A program made the translations under genes and the position numbers. A stretch of 64,000 nucleotides of DNA, from contig NZ_JAUSUP010000006.1 in assembly GCF_030814115.1 (NCBI RefSeq), positions 1 through 64,000 of the forward strand, written 5' to 3'. Shown here in pieces: positions 25,655 through 34,699 of this stretch (position 1 is its first letter; each line of letters opens with the position of its first letter). The DNA comes from Alkalibacillus filiformis. GTDB taxonomy: Bacteria; Bacillota; Bacilli; Bacillales; Alkalibacillaceae. Below the pieces are notes generated by a model. That model made no database searches and had not been told where the DNA came from. It saw only the letters and a program-made list of their open reading frames with translations.

Positions 25655-25691
25655 AATAATGTCCATTCACAAAAGTGAGTGGACATTTTTC
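25655..25691. terminator. Bidirectional terminator
   Basis: atgtccattcac pairs with gtgagtggacat around an aaaa loop (25659-25686), T run after and A-rich before. It serves the chemoreceptor gene and the convergent TIGR01777 gene. Confidence 0.85.
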
Positions 25692-25695
25692 TGCG

Positions 25696-26607
25696 TTATA
25701 CTAACTCTTTCAATGTTTCTTTTAACTCTGTGTATTGAAACTGAAAACCATCCTCTTCTAATCTTCTAGGGACACATTTCCTGCCCGTCAAAGCAAGGCT
25801 TGGTTCAGTACGCATCACCGTATAAGCCCCAAGCCAAACAAAAGGTGTAGGAGCTGGCGGAGCCCAACCTTTTCCCATCGCCTGTCTTAACTCACGCATA
25901 AATGTTTTATTAGTTACAGGGTTTGGTCCAGTCGCATTGTACACACCATTATAACGTTCATCTTCAATAGCCTCATGAAACATTTTGTTTAAATCATTAA
26001 TATGTAGCCAACTTATGTACTGTTTACCTGATCCAACAGTGCCTCCTAGCCCTAAACGAGTAAGCTTTTCTAATGGCTCTAATGCACCGCCATTTTGACC
26101 AAGCACGAAGCCTATCCTAAACAAGACTTGCCGAGTTTCATCAAACGTTTGATTAAAAAATGCCCCTTCCCATTTCTCACAAACTTCTACAGAAAAACCA
26201 TCACCATGAGGCGCATTTTCATCACACTTTTCTCGAGTATCACCATAAATAGCTAAAGAACCTGCTTGTATTAGAGCTGATGGTGGATTCTCAGCCTGGT
26301 TGATCGCATCACTCATAACATGAACAGAATTCAACCTTGATGAGATAATTTCTTCTTTGTTGGCCTTAGTATAAATACAATTAACACTTTTTCCTGTAAA
26401 ATTGACAATCGCCAAACTACCATCCACTTCAGTGACCCAATCACCTAAAGTTGCACCATCCCACTGGACATAGCGAACACCACTCTCATCAACTTTAGAA
26501 CCACTTCTCGTTAGAATAACGACATCATAACCCTCTTCAACTAAATAATGGGCTAATGATGTTCCTAAAAACCCAGAACCACCTGCTAGAACAACACGTT
26601 TTCGCAT
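25696..26607 (-). CDS. TIGR01777 family NAD(P)-dependent epimerase/oxidoreductase
   Basis: A 303-residue atypical short-chain dehydrogenase. The nucleotide-binding motif is GGSGFLGTSLA at 9-19. The family blocks SALIQAGSLAIYGDT, FSVEVCEKWE and SGKQYISWLHINDL are present, as is the C-terminal LTGRKCVPRRLEEDGFQF region. This is the YfhF/SulA-like group. Its substrate is unknown. The ribosome site is gggagggg about 9 nt upstream. Single gene. Confidence 0.88.
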   Translation of the reverse strand: MRKRVVLAGGSGFLGTSLAHYLVEEGYDVVILTRSGSKVDESGVRYVQWDGATLGDWVTEVDGSLAIVNFTGKSVNCIYTKANKEEIISSRLNSVHVMSDAINQAENPPSALIQAGSLAIYGDTREKCDENAPHGDGFSVEVCEKWEGAFFNQTFDETRQVLFRIGFVLGQNGGALEPLEKLTRLGLGGTVGSGKQYISWLHINDLNKMFHEAIEDERYNGVYNATGPNPVTNKTFMRELRQAMGKGWAPPAPTPFVWLGAYTVMRTEPSLALTGRKCVPRRLEEDGFQFQYTELKETLKELV

Positions 26608-26704
26608 CTAAAACACCCCTCCCTCACTTAATTTAACATATATTAACACTTTTTTCTTCTTTCTATTCTCCACACTCTTAATATAATAGTTAACTTAGAT
26701 CATC

Positions 26705-26738
26705 AAAAAAATCGCCAGAAAATATTCCGGCGATTTTC
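26705..26738 (-). terminator. Terminator of the large subtilase gene
   Basis: atcgcc(a)gaa pairs with ttc(c)ggcgat (26711-26734), followed by a T run on the minus strand. Confidence 0.8.
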
Positions 26739-26745
26739 GTTCTTA

Positions 26746-28944
26746 CTATTCTCTTCCGACTAGAGCTTGCTCATAAGCCACATTACCTGCTGAATCTTCA
26801 GCAATTAACTTAACAATCCAAGGTGCTTTAGCAGATAGTTTCAAATCCGATTTCTCTAACTCTAAGGTGCTACCCTTCTCACTGAAATCCTTTTTCTTAA
26901 AATGGTGCAGTGTTTTACCATTTGCAGATTCGACTATTAAATCAACAGACTCAAGATCAGATAGACCATCTGGATCGGACACTTCAGCATACACGTCTAT
27001 ACCTTCATTACCAGATACAACTTTAGGTGTTACTTGTAAATCTGTTTCAGGATCATAATTCAAGTTCTCTGGATATTCCACATGCCATTCACCTTCGTAA
27101 CTCGTAAGCGTATTCGTTCTTCCATCAACACGAACTGTCCAAGTGCCTGGTTCAGGGAAATTCACAGATATTGAACGCTCACTCTCTAAATCTAGTAACC
27201 CTGCAGACTGTGCATCCGCAGCATCAACGTCTGTAACATCTCCATTAGGTCCATATAATGAAATGTAAATGTTTTCAAGAGTCAAGTCCCAACTTATATC
27301 AGCCGTAGCAGTTAGCGCTCCTTCTTCTACTTCAAAAGTATGCGTTTCATACCCTTCATTCGTTTCCCACGAATTTATAGCAACTTGCCCTTCATAAGAA
27401 CCACTCTCAACAACAACATTTTCAGGTTTTTCATAAGTCACTAGATCATCTAATGCCACTTCTTCTGGAATCTCATTATTAACAGCATGAGCAACTGCTA
27501 AATACGCATCAATAAAACCAGCACCTGCTTCATACTCATGATATCCATACATAACTTCTTGATCTGCAGTCACTTCTACTAAGCGAATTAAATCTGCAGG
27601 GCTTAATGTTTCATCATGATTTTGTTCATATGCCTCAATAACTAAAGCTAACACACCCGTTACCATCGGTGTTGCCATTGACGTACCACTTGCCGAACCA
27701 TAATAAGTACCACTTAATGTCATAGCATGTAATGGATTTTGTGCTGAAACGATATCAGCACCTGGAGCCACTACAGATGGTCGATATAACCCTAATGGAT
27801 CACTATCAAAGTCCCAATTTTCTTGCTCTTCAGCAGTAGCGTTATAATAAGCCTCTGCATTGCTTAATGCTAGTTCTCGGTCATAATTTCCATCTTCTTT
27901 TCCTCTAGATGAAAAGCCAGTTACATCAAAAGACTTATCAGTTGCACCAACACCTAAAACATAAGGGGATGCTGCATATGGATTACATGTATTACTATCA
28001 GGTCCAGAGTTTCCATATGCAAAAACACTTAATATTCCTAGGTCAAAAGCTTCTTTTGCAGCTACATTCGTAGCATTGTTAGGGTTAAACTCACAACCTT
28101 CAGAGCCCCAACTATTTGAAATCAATCGAATATCAGCTTCTTCATCCTTAACTAGACCTATGATGTGGTCATAAGCTTCCAATGTATAGACTAACAACAT
28201 ACCTGTTGATGTACTATAACTATGTACATCTGCATCTGGTGCCATGCCACGTAAGTGCCCATCAGAAGCCTCACCACTACCTGCTATCGTTCCATAAACA
28301 TGGGTTCCATGACCATATTCATCATTATTAACAGGTACTCCTGCTTCTATTTCTGCGTCATAGACACTTGTTTCTATATTTGTAATATCGGGAGTTGTAC
28401 TTACGTATAAATGATCATCTGTCAGGATTGTACCTGCTACTTGCCAGTTTCTCACCTGGTTATGCTGTACATCAGGGTGTAAGCCATCCAATCCAGTATC
28501 AATAATAGCGATCTCTACCCCTTCACCAGTATAGCCGTACTCTTCTTGCATAGCATCTACCTGCGTCATGTCCCGACCTTCAGCATTGAAGAGCGACAAC
28601 TCTTGGTTAGGTTCAATGAATTTCACTTCACTCCATTGAGATATTTCAGAAACTTCTTCTTGATTCAAATAAACCCTCGCAAATGGCAAGTGTTCATAAG
28701 CATGGTAATTACGATTTAATTGATCAAGTTTTTCTACATTCTCTAAATCATCAAACACGACAATAACATCATGATAAAGTGAATCATCAACTAACTGTAA
28801 AGTCTCAGTTAACTTGTCCGAAATTTTCTCTGTCTGGCCAAGTATTAAAGCGTTAGACTGGTTCACATTAGACGCTATCATTAACAACATTAATATTGAA
28901 AAGGTTAATAAGACCAGCCCACTTCTTCTAATTCTCTTCCTCAT
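26746..28944 (-). CDS. Large secreted subtilisin-family serine protease
   Basis: A 732-residue exported S8 protease. A signal peptide (about 1-32) is followed by an inhibitor-I9-like propeptide (to about 120) and a catalytic domain with D149 (IIDTGLDG), H212 (GHGTHVYGT), oxyanion N312 (AYGNSGP) and S422 (GTSMATP). A cysteine pair (C284, C320) may form a disulfide. After about residue 505 comes a PPC-type beta domain (PEPGTWTVRVDG) and a final Ig-like domain. It is strongly acidic, consistent with a halophilic secreted enzyme. ggaggg lies about 8 nt upstream. It is separate from the three-protease array at 33-37 kb and of a different subfamily. Confidence 0.92.
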   Translation of the reverse strand: MRKRIRRSGLVLLTFSILMLLMIASNVNQSNALILGQTEKISDKLTETLQLVDDSLYHDVIVVFDDLENVEKLDQLNRNYHAYEHLPFARVYLNQEEVSEISQWSEVKFIEPNQELSLFNAEGRDMTQVDAMQEEYGYTGEGVEIAIIDTGLDGLHPDVQHNQVRNWQVAGTILTDDHLYVSTTPDITNIETSVYDAEIEAGVPVNNDEYGHGTHVYGTIAGSGEASDGHLRGMAPDADVHSYSTSTGMLLVYTLEAYDHIIGLVKDEEADIRLISNSWGSEGCEFNPNNATNVAAKEAFDLGILSVFAYGNSGPDSNTCNPYAASPYVLGVGATDKSFDVTGFSSRGKEDGNYDRELALSNAEAYYNATAEEQENWDFDSDPLGLYRPSVVAPGADIVSAQNPLHAMTLSGTYYGSASGTSMATPMVTGVLALVIEAYEQNHDETLSPADLIRLVEVTADQEVMYGYHEYEAGAGFIDAYLAVAHAVNNEIPEEVALDDLVTYEKPENVVVESGSYEGQVAINSWETNEGYETHTFEVEEGALTATADISWDLTLENIYISLYGPNGDVTDVDAADAQSAGLLDLESERSISVNFPEPGTWTVRVDGRTNTLTSYEGEWHVEYPENLNYDPETDLQVTPKVVSGNEGIDVYAEVSDPDGLSDLESVDLIVESANGKTLHHFKKKDFSEKGSTLELEKSDLKLSAKAPWIVKLIAEDSAGNVAYEQALVGRE

Positions 28945-29169
28945 TCACAACCCTCCAAAATTTTTATCAATTACCATTATACAAAGAAGTGAACTGAATT
29001 GCTAGAAAAATAAAAAAATTAGGACTTTTGAACGCATAAGTAGTTGAATAACTAAAGTGTTTTTCTCTCACTTCACACAAAGGACAACGACTGAATTATT
29101 TACCAATTCGAATTTACTTGGATAATTGTCCCAACAGTTCTATAATAAAGCTATTAAGGAGGCATCAAC

Positions 29170-30426
29170 ATGCACGAAGTAAGACAAATACGAGAAGAAG
29201 AATACCGAGATAATGTTATTTTGCACGAACAAGCTTATACTGCTAACCCAGCTAGTAGCGAAGAAGAAATTGAGAAGTTAGTTAAACAAGAAAAAGAATT
29301 CCTCGCTCAAGCTGAAGGTGTTGTGCCTTATGGTGTGTTTAAGGACGATAAGCTAATTGGTTCCATGAAACTGTTTGACTTTGAAATGAATGTATTTGGA
29401 AGTTTCTTACCAACTGGTGGGTTGAGTTCTGTAGGGGTCGATTTGCTACACAAGAAAGAACGCGTCGCAAAAACGCTTGTTGATTTTTACTTAGATTATT
29501 TTGACCAAAGAGGTTATGCTTTGGCTGCATTATATGCGTTTAGGCCAGACTTTTACTACCAAATGGGGTTCGGCTATGGTCTTAAAAAAGATGTTTACAC
29601 CATTGCACCACATGCTTTTCCAAACTTTAAGCATAAAGCAGATCTCGATTTTTTAACGAAGGAAGATGACCAAGCATTAGTCGACTGTTATAATGCATTC
29701 GCAGAGCAACAGCACGGATTAATGAAAAAGAGTCTATTCCAATACAAGCGCGCATTTGAGAAGTTTAACATTAAAGTAGTCGGCGTTAAGAAAAAAGGCA
29801 AATTAACTGGATATGCGATTTTTTCATTCAAAGAACGTCAAGATACGAACAATTTCTTATCAAGCAACATCATCGTCCATGAGTTCGTTTACACCGATAA
29901 GGATGCGTTACAACAATTATCGACCTTTTTCCATTCACAGAAGGATCAAGTACATCGAATCTCATTCCCAACACAAGATGAAACGATTCATCACTTTTTC
30001 ACTGATGCAAGAGATGGGTCTGATGAGCTCATTAACTTCGTATACCACCAGACGAATCGAGCAGGACTTGGCTTAATGTATCGTGTCATCAATGTAAAAC
30101 GATTCTTTGATCAATTATCAAAACATAACTTTAACAACGCGAATTACACGATTACTTTTCAAGTCACAGACACAATGTATCCTAAAAATGCAGGTGATGT
30201 AACAGTGAGGTTCACAAACGGAAAGCCTGCTGTAATTCAAGGGGCTAAAGCTGATACAACAATAAAAATTGATGTGTCAGACTTATCTAGTTTAGTTTTG
30301 GGTGTAGTGGATTTTGAGAAGCTTCATCTATACGATAAGGTAACCGTTTCAAACGAAGCACACGTGAATACAATTAATGAAATTTTTTATACGCGTCATA
30401 AGCCGATTTCGATGACGGATTTCTAA
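29170..30426 (+). CDS. Eis-family GNAT N-acetyltransferase
   Basis: A 418-residue protein. The N-terminal GNAT domain carries GGLSSVGVDLLHKKERVAKTL (acetyl-CoA loop region) and the conserved FYYQMGFGYG. A second GNAT-like domain follows, and the C-terminal 100 residues are the sterol-carrier-like domain of Eis proteins (VTVRFTNGKPAVIQGAKADTTIKIDVSDLSSLVLG). Enzymes of this group acetylate amines such as aminoglycosides or peptide lysines; the substrate here is unknown. The start has aaggagg upstream. Confidence 0.9.
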   Translation: MHEVRQIREEEYRDNVILHEQAYTANPASSEEEIEKLVKQEKEFLAQAEGVVPYGVFKDDKLIGSMKLFDFEMNVFGSFLPTGGLSSVGVDLLHKKERVAKTLVDFYLDYFDQRGYALAALYAFRPDFYYQMGFGYGLKKDVYTIAPHAFPNFKHKADLDFLTKEDDQALVDCYNAFAEQQHGLMKKSLFQYKRAFEKFNIKVVGVKKKGKLTGYAIFSFKERQDTNNFLSSNIIVHEFVYTDKDALQQLSTFFHSQKDQVHRISFPTQDETIHHFFTDARDGSDELINFVYHQTNRAGLGLMYRVINVKRFFDQLSKHNFNNANYTITFQVTDTMYPKNAGDVTVRFTNGKPAVIQGAKADTTIKIDVSDLSSLVLGVVDFEKLHLYDKVTVSNEAHVNTINEIFYTRHKPISMTDF

Positions 30427-30453
30427 CCACTTGGTACCAAGTGGTTAGACTTT
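30423..30453 (+). terminator. Palindromic terminator after the Eis-family gene
   Basis: Perfect 26-bp palindrome (13-bp arms, 30423-30448) that includes the stop codon, followed by acttttat. It could also act as a symmetric protein-binding site. Confidence 0.65.
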
Positions 30454-30460
30454 TATGACT

Positions 30461-31018
30461 TTAAATGCTTTGATTCATCTTAACCAGTGGTGGTTCATCA
30501 AACATTTTATGTTTAATTAGAAGGTCTGCCGTATCTTCACCATACAAGACCATCTCCCCCATCATCTTAGAAAAAGTTGCGCCAATATCCTTACGAAGTG
30601 TAGCTGTTGCGGTTACACCATATCGACCTCCAGTTGCTGCAATCATTAAAGATACTTTGAACAACATTAGCCGGTCGGAGAAATGAGGCAGACCTTCTGT
30701 ATCGATTTCTGATTCCCACGTTGGCATTTGCGGAAGTTCTTCCTTCTCAAACTTAGCTTGCATCATCTCCAAATGTTTAGAACACATATCCTTTCCACGT
30801 TCAAAGTGCTCTCGAATATCTGAAGTTTCAGATTTGCTAAACGAACGTAAAATTTCCTTAAGTACTTCAGTAGCCATAAAATTGTTTTGAATTTGAAGCA
30901 CTTCAGGAGCACTTAATGCGCGCTTCTCCCCCATAAACTTGCCTAAAACCTTTTTCGTTTACGCTCGTTCTACTACATCATTTTTCGGAATATGAATATC
31001 AGGCTGGTGTAACCCTCT
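30461..31018 (-). pseudogene. C-terminal half of a broken DUF3231 gene
   Basis: Reading on the minus strand, residues GLHQPDIHIPK (near 31015-30983) lead into the middle linker of DUF3231, then a TAA at 30959-30961, then KVLGKFMGEKRALSAPE and a complete C-terminal repeat ending YGEDTADLLIKHKMFDEPP. DUF3231 proteins have two ferritin-like repeats and are about 330 residues long. Only the second repeat is here, and the in-frame stop cuts it off from its linker. A 157-codon open frame from ATG at 30934 remains, but the residues there are mid-protein in the family and I see no good ribosome site. The matching first half lies next to it on the other strand. Confidence 0.75.
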
Positions 31019-31463
31019 TCAGGACTTAACAGCTTCAGAAATTACAAATTTAATAGCATCTTTCACAACGAATACAATGGCTTCTGTTGTAACAGCTGAT
31101 GTGCTAAAGAAAGCTGAATCTAATGATGTACGATCTATGCTAGAATTAGGTTCACAAATCGCGAAGACAGAAGTTGAAGGTGCTCAATACTTTATGCGTG
31201 AGACAGGTCGTGTACTGCCAGTCCCATTCACAGAGCAAGATATTTTATTGCCCAATCAGAAATACTACTCAGATAATTTTGTCATTTTATTAAAATATAA
31301 ACTCGGTCAAGACGCGCTAAATTTATATGTTACCTCATTATCTACTTCGACAAATCCAGAAGTACGAGCATTTTACAAAAAGCTATCACAAGATACAACG
31401 GAGTTAGTGGATCAATGCATTGAGTTAATGGTTAAAATATGTATTCTAACCACCTTCAAGTAA
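31017..31463 (+). pseudogene. N-terminal half of the same DUF3231 gene, inverted
   Basis: On the plus strand an open frame from about 30996 reads LQDLTASEITNLIASFTTNTMASVV and continues through the first ferritin-like repeat to QCIELMVK at 31436, followed by eight unrelated codons and a stop. LTASEI is the normal beginning of DUF3231 proteins, and it has no ATG, GTG or TTG in frame upstream. The first ATG (31077) is inside the domain and lacks a ribosome site. Flipping 31017-31436 would join ELMVK to RGLHQPD on the minus strand and restore the family's order. So this is one gene split by a roughly 420-bp inversion. Confidence 0.75.
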
Positions 31464-31522
31464 GATTCATATACCTTTATTATGTAGCCAATCTTACTAC
31501 TAATACATAGATCGTTAAGCAA

Positions 31523-31558
31523 TAAAAAAATCGCCAGAATTATATACAATTCGGCGAT
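31523..31558 (-). terminator. Terminator of the cheW-like gene
   Basis: atcgcc(a)gaatt pairs with aattcggcgat (31530-31557) with one bulge, followed by seven T residues on the minus strand. Its first arm is nearly identical to that of the terminator at 26705. Confidence 0.75.
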
Positions 31559-31647
31559 TCATTATACTGATTCAATTTTGTATTGTTCCTTTTAAGTGCT
31601 CAAATCTTCGGGTAACTTGGATAGGTTCTTAATGGAATATCTTCAAC

Positions 31648-32094
31648 TTAAGACTTCACATTAAATTCTTCATAATTTAAAACACGATCTAAATCTAAAA
31701 TGACGATTAACTGACCTTCTTGGTTGGCAACTCCTGTAATGTATTCTCGTTCTACGCCAGCAACCATCTCAGGCGGAGCTTCAATTGATTCACTATTAAG
31801 ATCAACTACTTCTGTAGCTTTATCGACAATGACCCCTAATTGCTTTTCGTCAATTGTTAACACTAATAGTCGTGTTTCTTCCGTTTGTTCAGCTTGTCCC
31901 ATTTCTAACTTTTCTTTTAGATCAATAACCGGTGTAATTGCACCTCTAAGTTCAAATATTCCTTTCATTGCTTCAGGCATTTGTGGAATTGTTGTCAGTT
32001 CTGGCAGTTTCTCAATTGATCTTACTTGTTGAATATTAATCGCGAATCGTTCATGATTAATTTGAAAGATAATATACTTTGACACGTCAGACAT
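31648..32094 (-). CDS. CheW-type chemotaxis coupling protein
   Basis: A 148-residue single CheW domain (FQINHERFAINIQQVRSIEKLPELTTIPQMP, GIFELRGAITPVIDLKEKL, TGVANQEGQLIVILDLDRVL). CheW links receptors to the CheA kinase. There is no response-regulator receiver domain, so it is not CheV. The start has aaaggggga upstream. It stands alone, about 6 kb from the chemoreceptor gene at 23.6 kb. Confidence 0.9.
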   Translation of the reverse strand: MSDVSKYIIFQINHERFAINIQQVRSIEKLPELTTIPQMPEAMKGIFELRGAITPVIDLKEKLEMGQAEQTEETRLLVLTIDEKQLGVIVDKATEVVDLNSESIEAPPEMVAGVEREYITGVANQEGQLIVILDLDRVLNYEEFNVKS

Positions 32095-32211
32095 TTTAAT
32101 ATCCCCCTTTTTTTATAAACGTTGTCCTTAAATTACATTATACTTGTTATTTCGACTAGAAAACACAACTTTTCACCTACATAAATCAAATTATTTGTTA
32201 GGAGTTGACCT

Positions 32212-32661
32212 ATGAAGATCATCATTGATGCTGATGCATGTCCTGTCACCGAAGAAACGATCAGTGAAGCAAAAAAATATAATATCCCAGCCTTATTAGT
32301 TAAAAGCTTCGCCCACTTCTCACCTTTTGATCAACAAGATGGCGTTGAAACAATTTACGTTGATTCTGAAGCAGAAGCTGCCGATTATAAAATTCTGCAA
32401 CAAGCTGAAAGAGGAGATTTAATCGTCACGCAGGATTACGGGCTTGCATCACTCACACTTCCGAAAGGGTGTACAGTCATCCATCATAAAGGCTTTTTAT
32501 ACTCTGAGAAAAATATCGATCAACTTTTACAATCACGCTACGTGAATGCTATGGCGAGAAAAAGTGGACAGCGTACAAAAGGACCGAAAGCTTTTACAGA
32601 CGAGGATCGAAAACATTACGCTAAAAAACTACAGGCAGCTATACACGAGCTACATTCTTAG
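32212..32661 (+). CDS. YaiI/YqxD (DUF188) family protein
   Basis: A 149-residue protein with the family's [12 protein letters not shown] start and acidic pocket residues, plus [19 protein letters not shown], indicating a PIN-like nuclease fold. The tail [18 protein letters not shown] is also characteristic. The biochemical role is unproven. ggagtt lies about 6 nt upstream; a terminator follows. Confidence 0.92.
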   Translation: MKIIIDADACPVTEETISEAKKYNIPALLVKSFAHFSPFDQQDGVETIYVDSEAEAADYKILQQAERGDLIVTQDYGLASLTLPKGCTVIHHKGFLYSEKNIDQLLQSRYVNAMARKSGQRTKGPKAFTDEDRKHYAKKLQAAIHELHS

Positions 32662-32687
32662 CCTTCCTTCATTGGAAGGCTTTTTTA
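32661..32687 (+). terminator. Terminator of the YqxD-type gene
   Basis: gccttcc (32661-32667) pairs with ggaaggc (32674-32680), followed by six T residues; it directly abuts the stop codon. Confidence 0.9.
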
Positions 32688-32783
32688 TTTGCCCCAAACA
32701 AGTGGAATAAAAAGGTAAATGACTAGCATTTTTAAACCACTTAATTTCCGACAATATTTGATATAAATCATTCTTTTTCACTA

Positions 32784-32839
32784 TTAACACACCAGACTGA
32801 TATGTGCTAATATTTTAACAATTCAAATTTTTGGAGGTG
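32784..32839 (+). promoter_or_regulatory. Promoter and leader of the first tandem protease
   Basis: ttaaca (32784-32789), 18-nt spacer, taatat (32808-32813) preceded by tgtgc (extended -10). ggaggtg at 32833-32839 lies about 12 nt inside the predicted transcript and 89 nt before the real start, so it does not serve that ATG. The same arrangement occurs before the second protease. It resembles a 5' stabilising Shine-Dalgarno element (STAB-SD) as known from cry3A (inference). Confidence 0.6.
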
Positions 32840-32927
32840 TTGTCGAACATACTCGAATAGTTAGCTCCATTTCACTCTACTGCACCACGACTGTCATAAA
32901 GCTTTATCTACTTAAAAGGAGGATTTT

Positions 32928-34055
32928 ATGAAGAAATTAGTTGCAGCAGTCGGAACGTTAGCACTACTCACAGCACCTTTACAAACAGGATTTGCAGCAC
33001 AGAGTGAAGAAAATAGTGAGGATTATTTAGTTAAATTTGATGGACCTGCTGAACAAGGGTTATTAGAGGCGTTTGGTGTTGAAGATGAAGATATCTTACA
33101 TGCTTATGAGTTACTCCCTGTATATCATATTAACTTATCTGAAAACCAAGCAAACGGTTTAGAAAACCATCCACAAGTTGAGTTCGTCGAAGAAAATGCA
33201 GAAGCTGAGGCTTTATCTCAAACAGAACCTTGGGGGATCCCACACGTTCAAGGTACTGATGCCCAAGAAGAAGGACATACAGGTGAAGGGGTTAGTGTTG
33301 CTGTATTAGATACTGGTATTGACAACACTCATGAAGATTTAAATGTAGCTGGTGGTTATTCTGTCTTTGATGATGAAGAAAATAATGACCCTTTTTACGA
33401 CGGTAATGGCCATGGCACACACGTAGCAGGAACAGTTGCTGCACTAGACAATGATTTGGGTGTTGTGGGTGTAGCTCCGGAGACAGACGTTTATGCCGTA
33501 AAAGTATTAAACAACGATGGTAGTGGTTCATACGCTGGTATTGCAGAAGGTCTTGAGTGGGCAATCCAGAATGATATGGACATCATTAACATGAGTCTAG
33601 GTGGGTCTCAAAGCTCTGATATTTTAGAAGATTATACTGACCTAGCTTATGATGAAGGTAGCTTAGTCGTTGCAGCTGCAGGTAACGATGGTAACCGCGG
33701 TGGTAATAATGACTCTGTTGGTTATCCTGCAAAATATGAATCTGCTATCGCAGTAGCTGCTGTTGATCAAAACAACGATCGCGCTACGTTCTCAAGTACA
33801 GGTGATGCAGTTGAAATTGCAGCTCCTGGTGTCGATGTGTTAAGCACTGTACCAGGTGATGATTACGATAGCTTTAACGGTACATCCATGGCTGCTCCAC
33901 ACGTTGCAGGTGTTGCAGCACAAGTTTGGCAAGCAAAGCCCGACCTTACAAACGAAGAATTACGTTCACTACTTAACGATACAGCTTTAGAGTTAGGGCC
34001 ATCTCACCAATACGGTCACGGCCTTGTGCAATCGTTAGATGCTATTCAAGAGTAA
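32928..34055 (+). CDS. Secreted alkaline subtilisin, first of tandem array
   Basis: A 375-residue S8 protease. A signal peptide (about 1-24) is followed by an I9 propeptide (about 30-95: DYLVKFDGPAEQGLLEAFG) and a mature domain starting near SQTEPWGIPHVQ. The triad is D128, H162 (GHGTHVAG) and S320 (NGTSMAAPHVAG), with oxyanion N253. Size and motifs match high-alkaline subtilisins (AprE/ALP class). aaaggagg lies 6-7 nt upstream. It has its own promoter and a strong terminator, and is closely related to the next two genes, with near-identical catalytic regions. Extracellular protein degradation is the expected role. Confidence 0.95.
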   Translation: MKKLVAAVGTLALLTAPLQTGFAAQSEENSEDYLVKFDGPAEQGLLEAFGVEDEDILHAYELLPVYHINLSENQANGLENHPQVEFVEENAEAEALSQTEPWGIPHVQGTDAQEEGHTGEGVSVAVLDTGIDNTHEDLNVAGGYSVFDDEENNDPFYDGNGHGTHVAGTVAALDNDLGVVGVAPETDVYAVKVLNNDGSGSYAGIAEGLEWAIQNDMDIINMSLGGSQSSDILEDYTDLAYDEGSLVVAAAGNDGNRGGNNDSVGYPAKYESAIAVAAVDQNNDRATFSSTGDAVEIAAPGVDVLSTVPGDDYDSFNGTSMAAPHVAGVAAQVWQAKPDLTNEELRSLLNDTALELGPSHQYGHGLVQSLDAIQE

Positions 34056-34069
34056 TTTTGCTTAACACC

Positions 34070-34105
34070 TCCCCACCTACCCTTTTTTAAGGGTAGGTTT
34101 TTTTT
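34070..34105 (+). terminator. Terminator of the first tandem protease
   Basis: acctaccctt (34075-34084) pairs with aagggtaggt (34089-34098), followed by eight T residues. Confidence 0.92.
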
Positions 34106-34500
34106 CATATATTGTACTAGTCATATACTTCGTTCTAATATCCACCATTTGACATTAAGTCTACTAAATGACCTATGTTTCAAGCCACAAACCTCTTAGT
34201 CTGTCTACTGAAACTTATAAATCCATGAAAACATTACAATCTAACTACTTTGCATTGTTTTAAACTTTTTGGTGAGTTACATATGAACTATAGTTATGCT
34301 AGTGACTTGTCACTGTACAATGACCTTAAATCGAACTCAACCTTTACTCTGACCAGCCTCAAAGCCTAATATTCTTAAAAGGTGAAAAACTCCATAATTG
34401 ACTTCAATTTTCAGATTTAAGTGTAAATTATAGGTTAATAGTTTTAATTATAATCCACATAACAAAAACTACATTTTCGACATTTCATCCTTTTTAACTA
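34106..34500. other. Non-coding spacer between the first and second proteases
   Basis: An AT-rich stretch in which I find no open frame with a ribosome site. It contains a small perfect inverted repeat, agtgacttgtcact (34301-34314), which could bind a regulator. The region then runs into the second protease promoter. Confidence 0.6.
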
Positions 34501-34555
34501 TTAACGCAACACAGGTATTTGTGCTAATATTTAGATGATTTTGAATTAGGAGGTG
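34501..34555 (+). promoter_or_regulatory. Promoter and leader of the second tandem protease
   Basis: ttaacg (34501-34506), 18-nt spacer, taatat (34525-34530) preceded by tgtgc. aggaggtg at 34548-34555 lies near the predicted mRNA 5' end, 145 nt before the start codon. It shares spacing and about 20 identical bases with the element upstream of the first protease. Confidence 0.6.
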
Positions 34556-34699
34556 CAAAAAGAAGAGTTTTAGGTTTTACCTTAAGAGCTCTGTTAATCT
34601 TCTATTTATATAAACCCTTCAATCCTACTTAACTTTCTCCATTTCTCTTCAACAGGAAATTTGTTTATGCAGAGCATACAAATTTTAGAGGAGGATCTC

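Noticed and set aside
33292-33564. His- and Leu-rich minus-strand frames inside the three protease genes (also near 35064 and 36303)
   Set aside because: All three are the antisense reading of the same conserved catalytic region, which explains their similarity.
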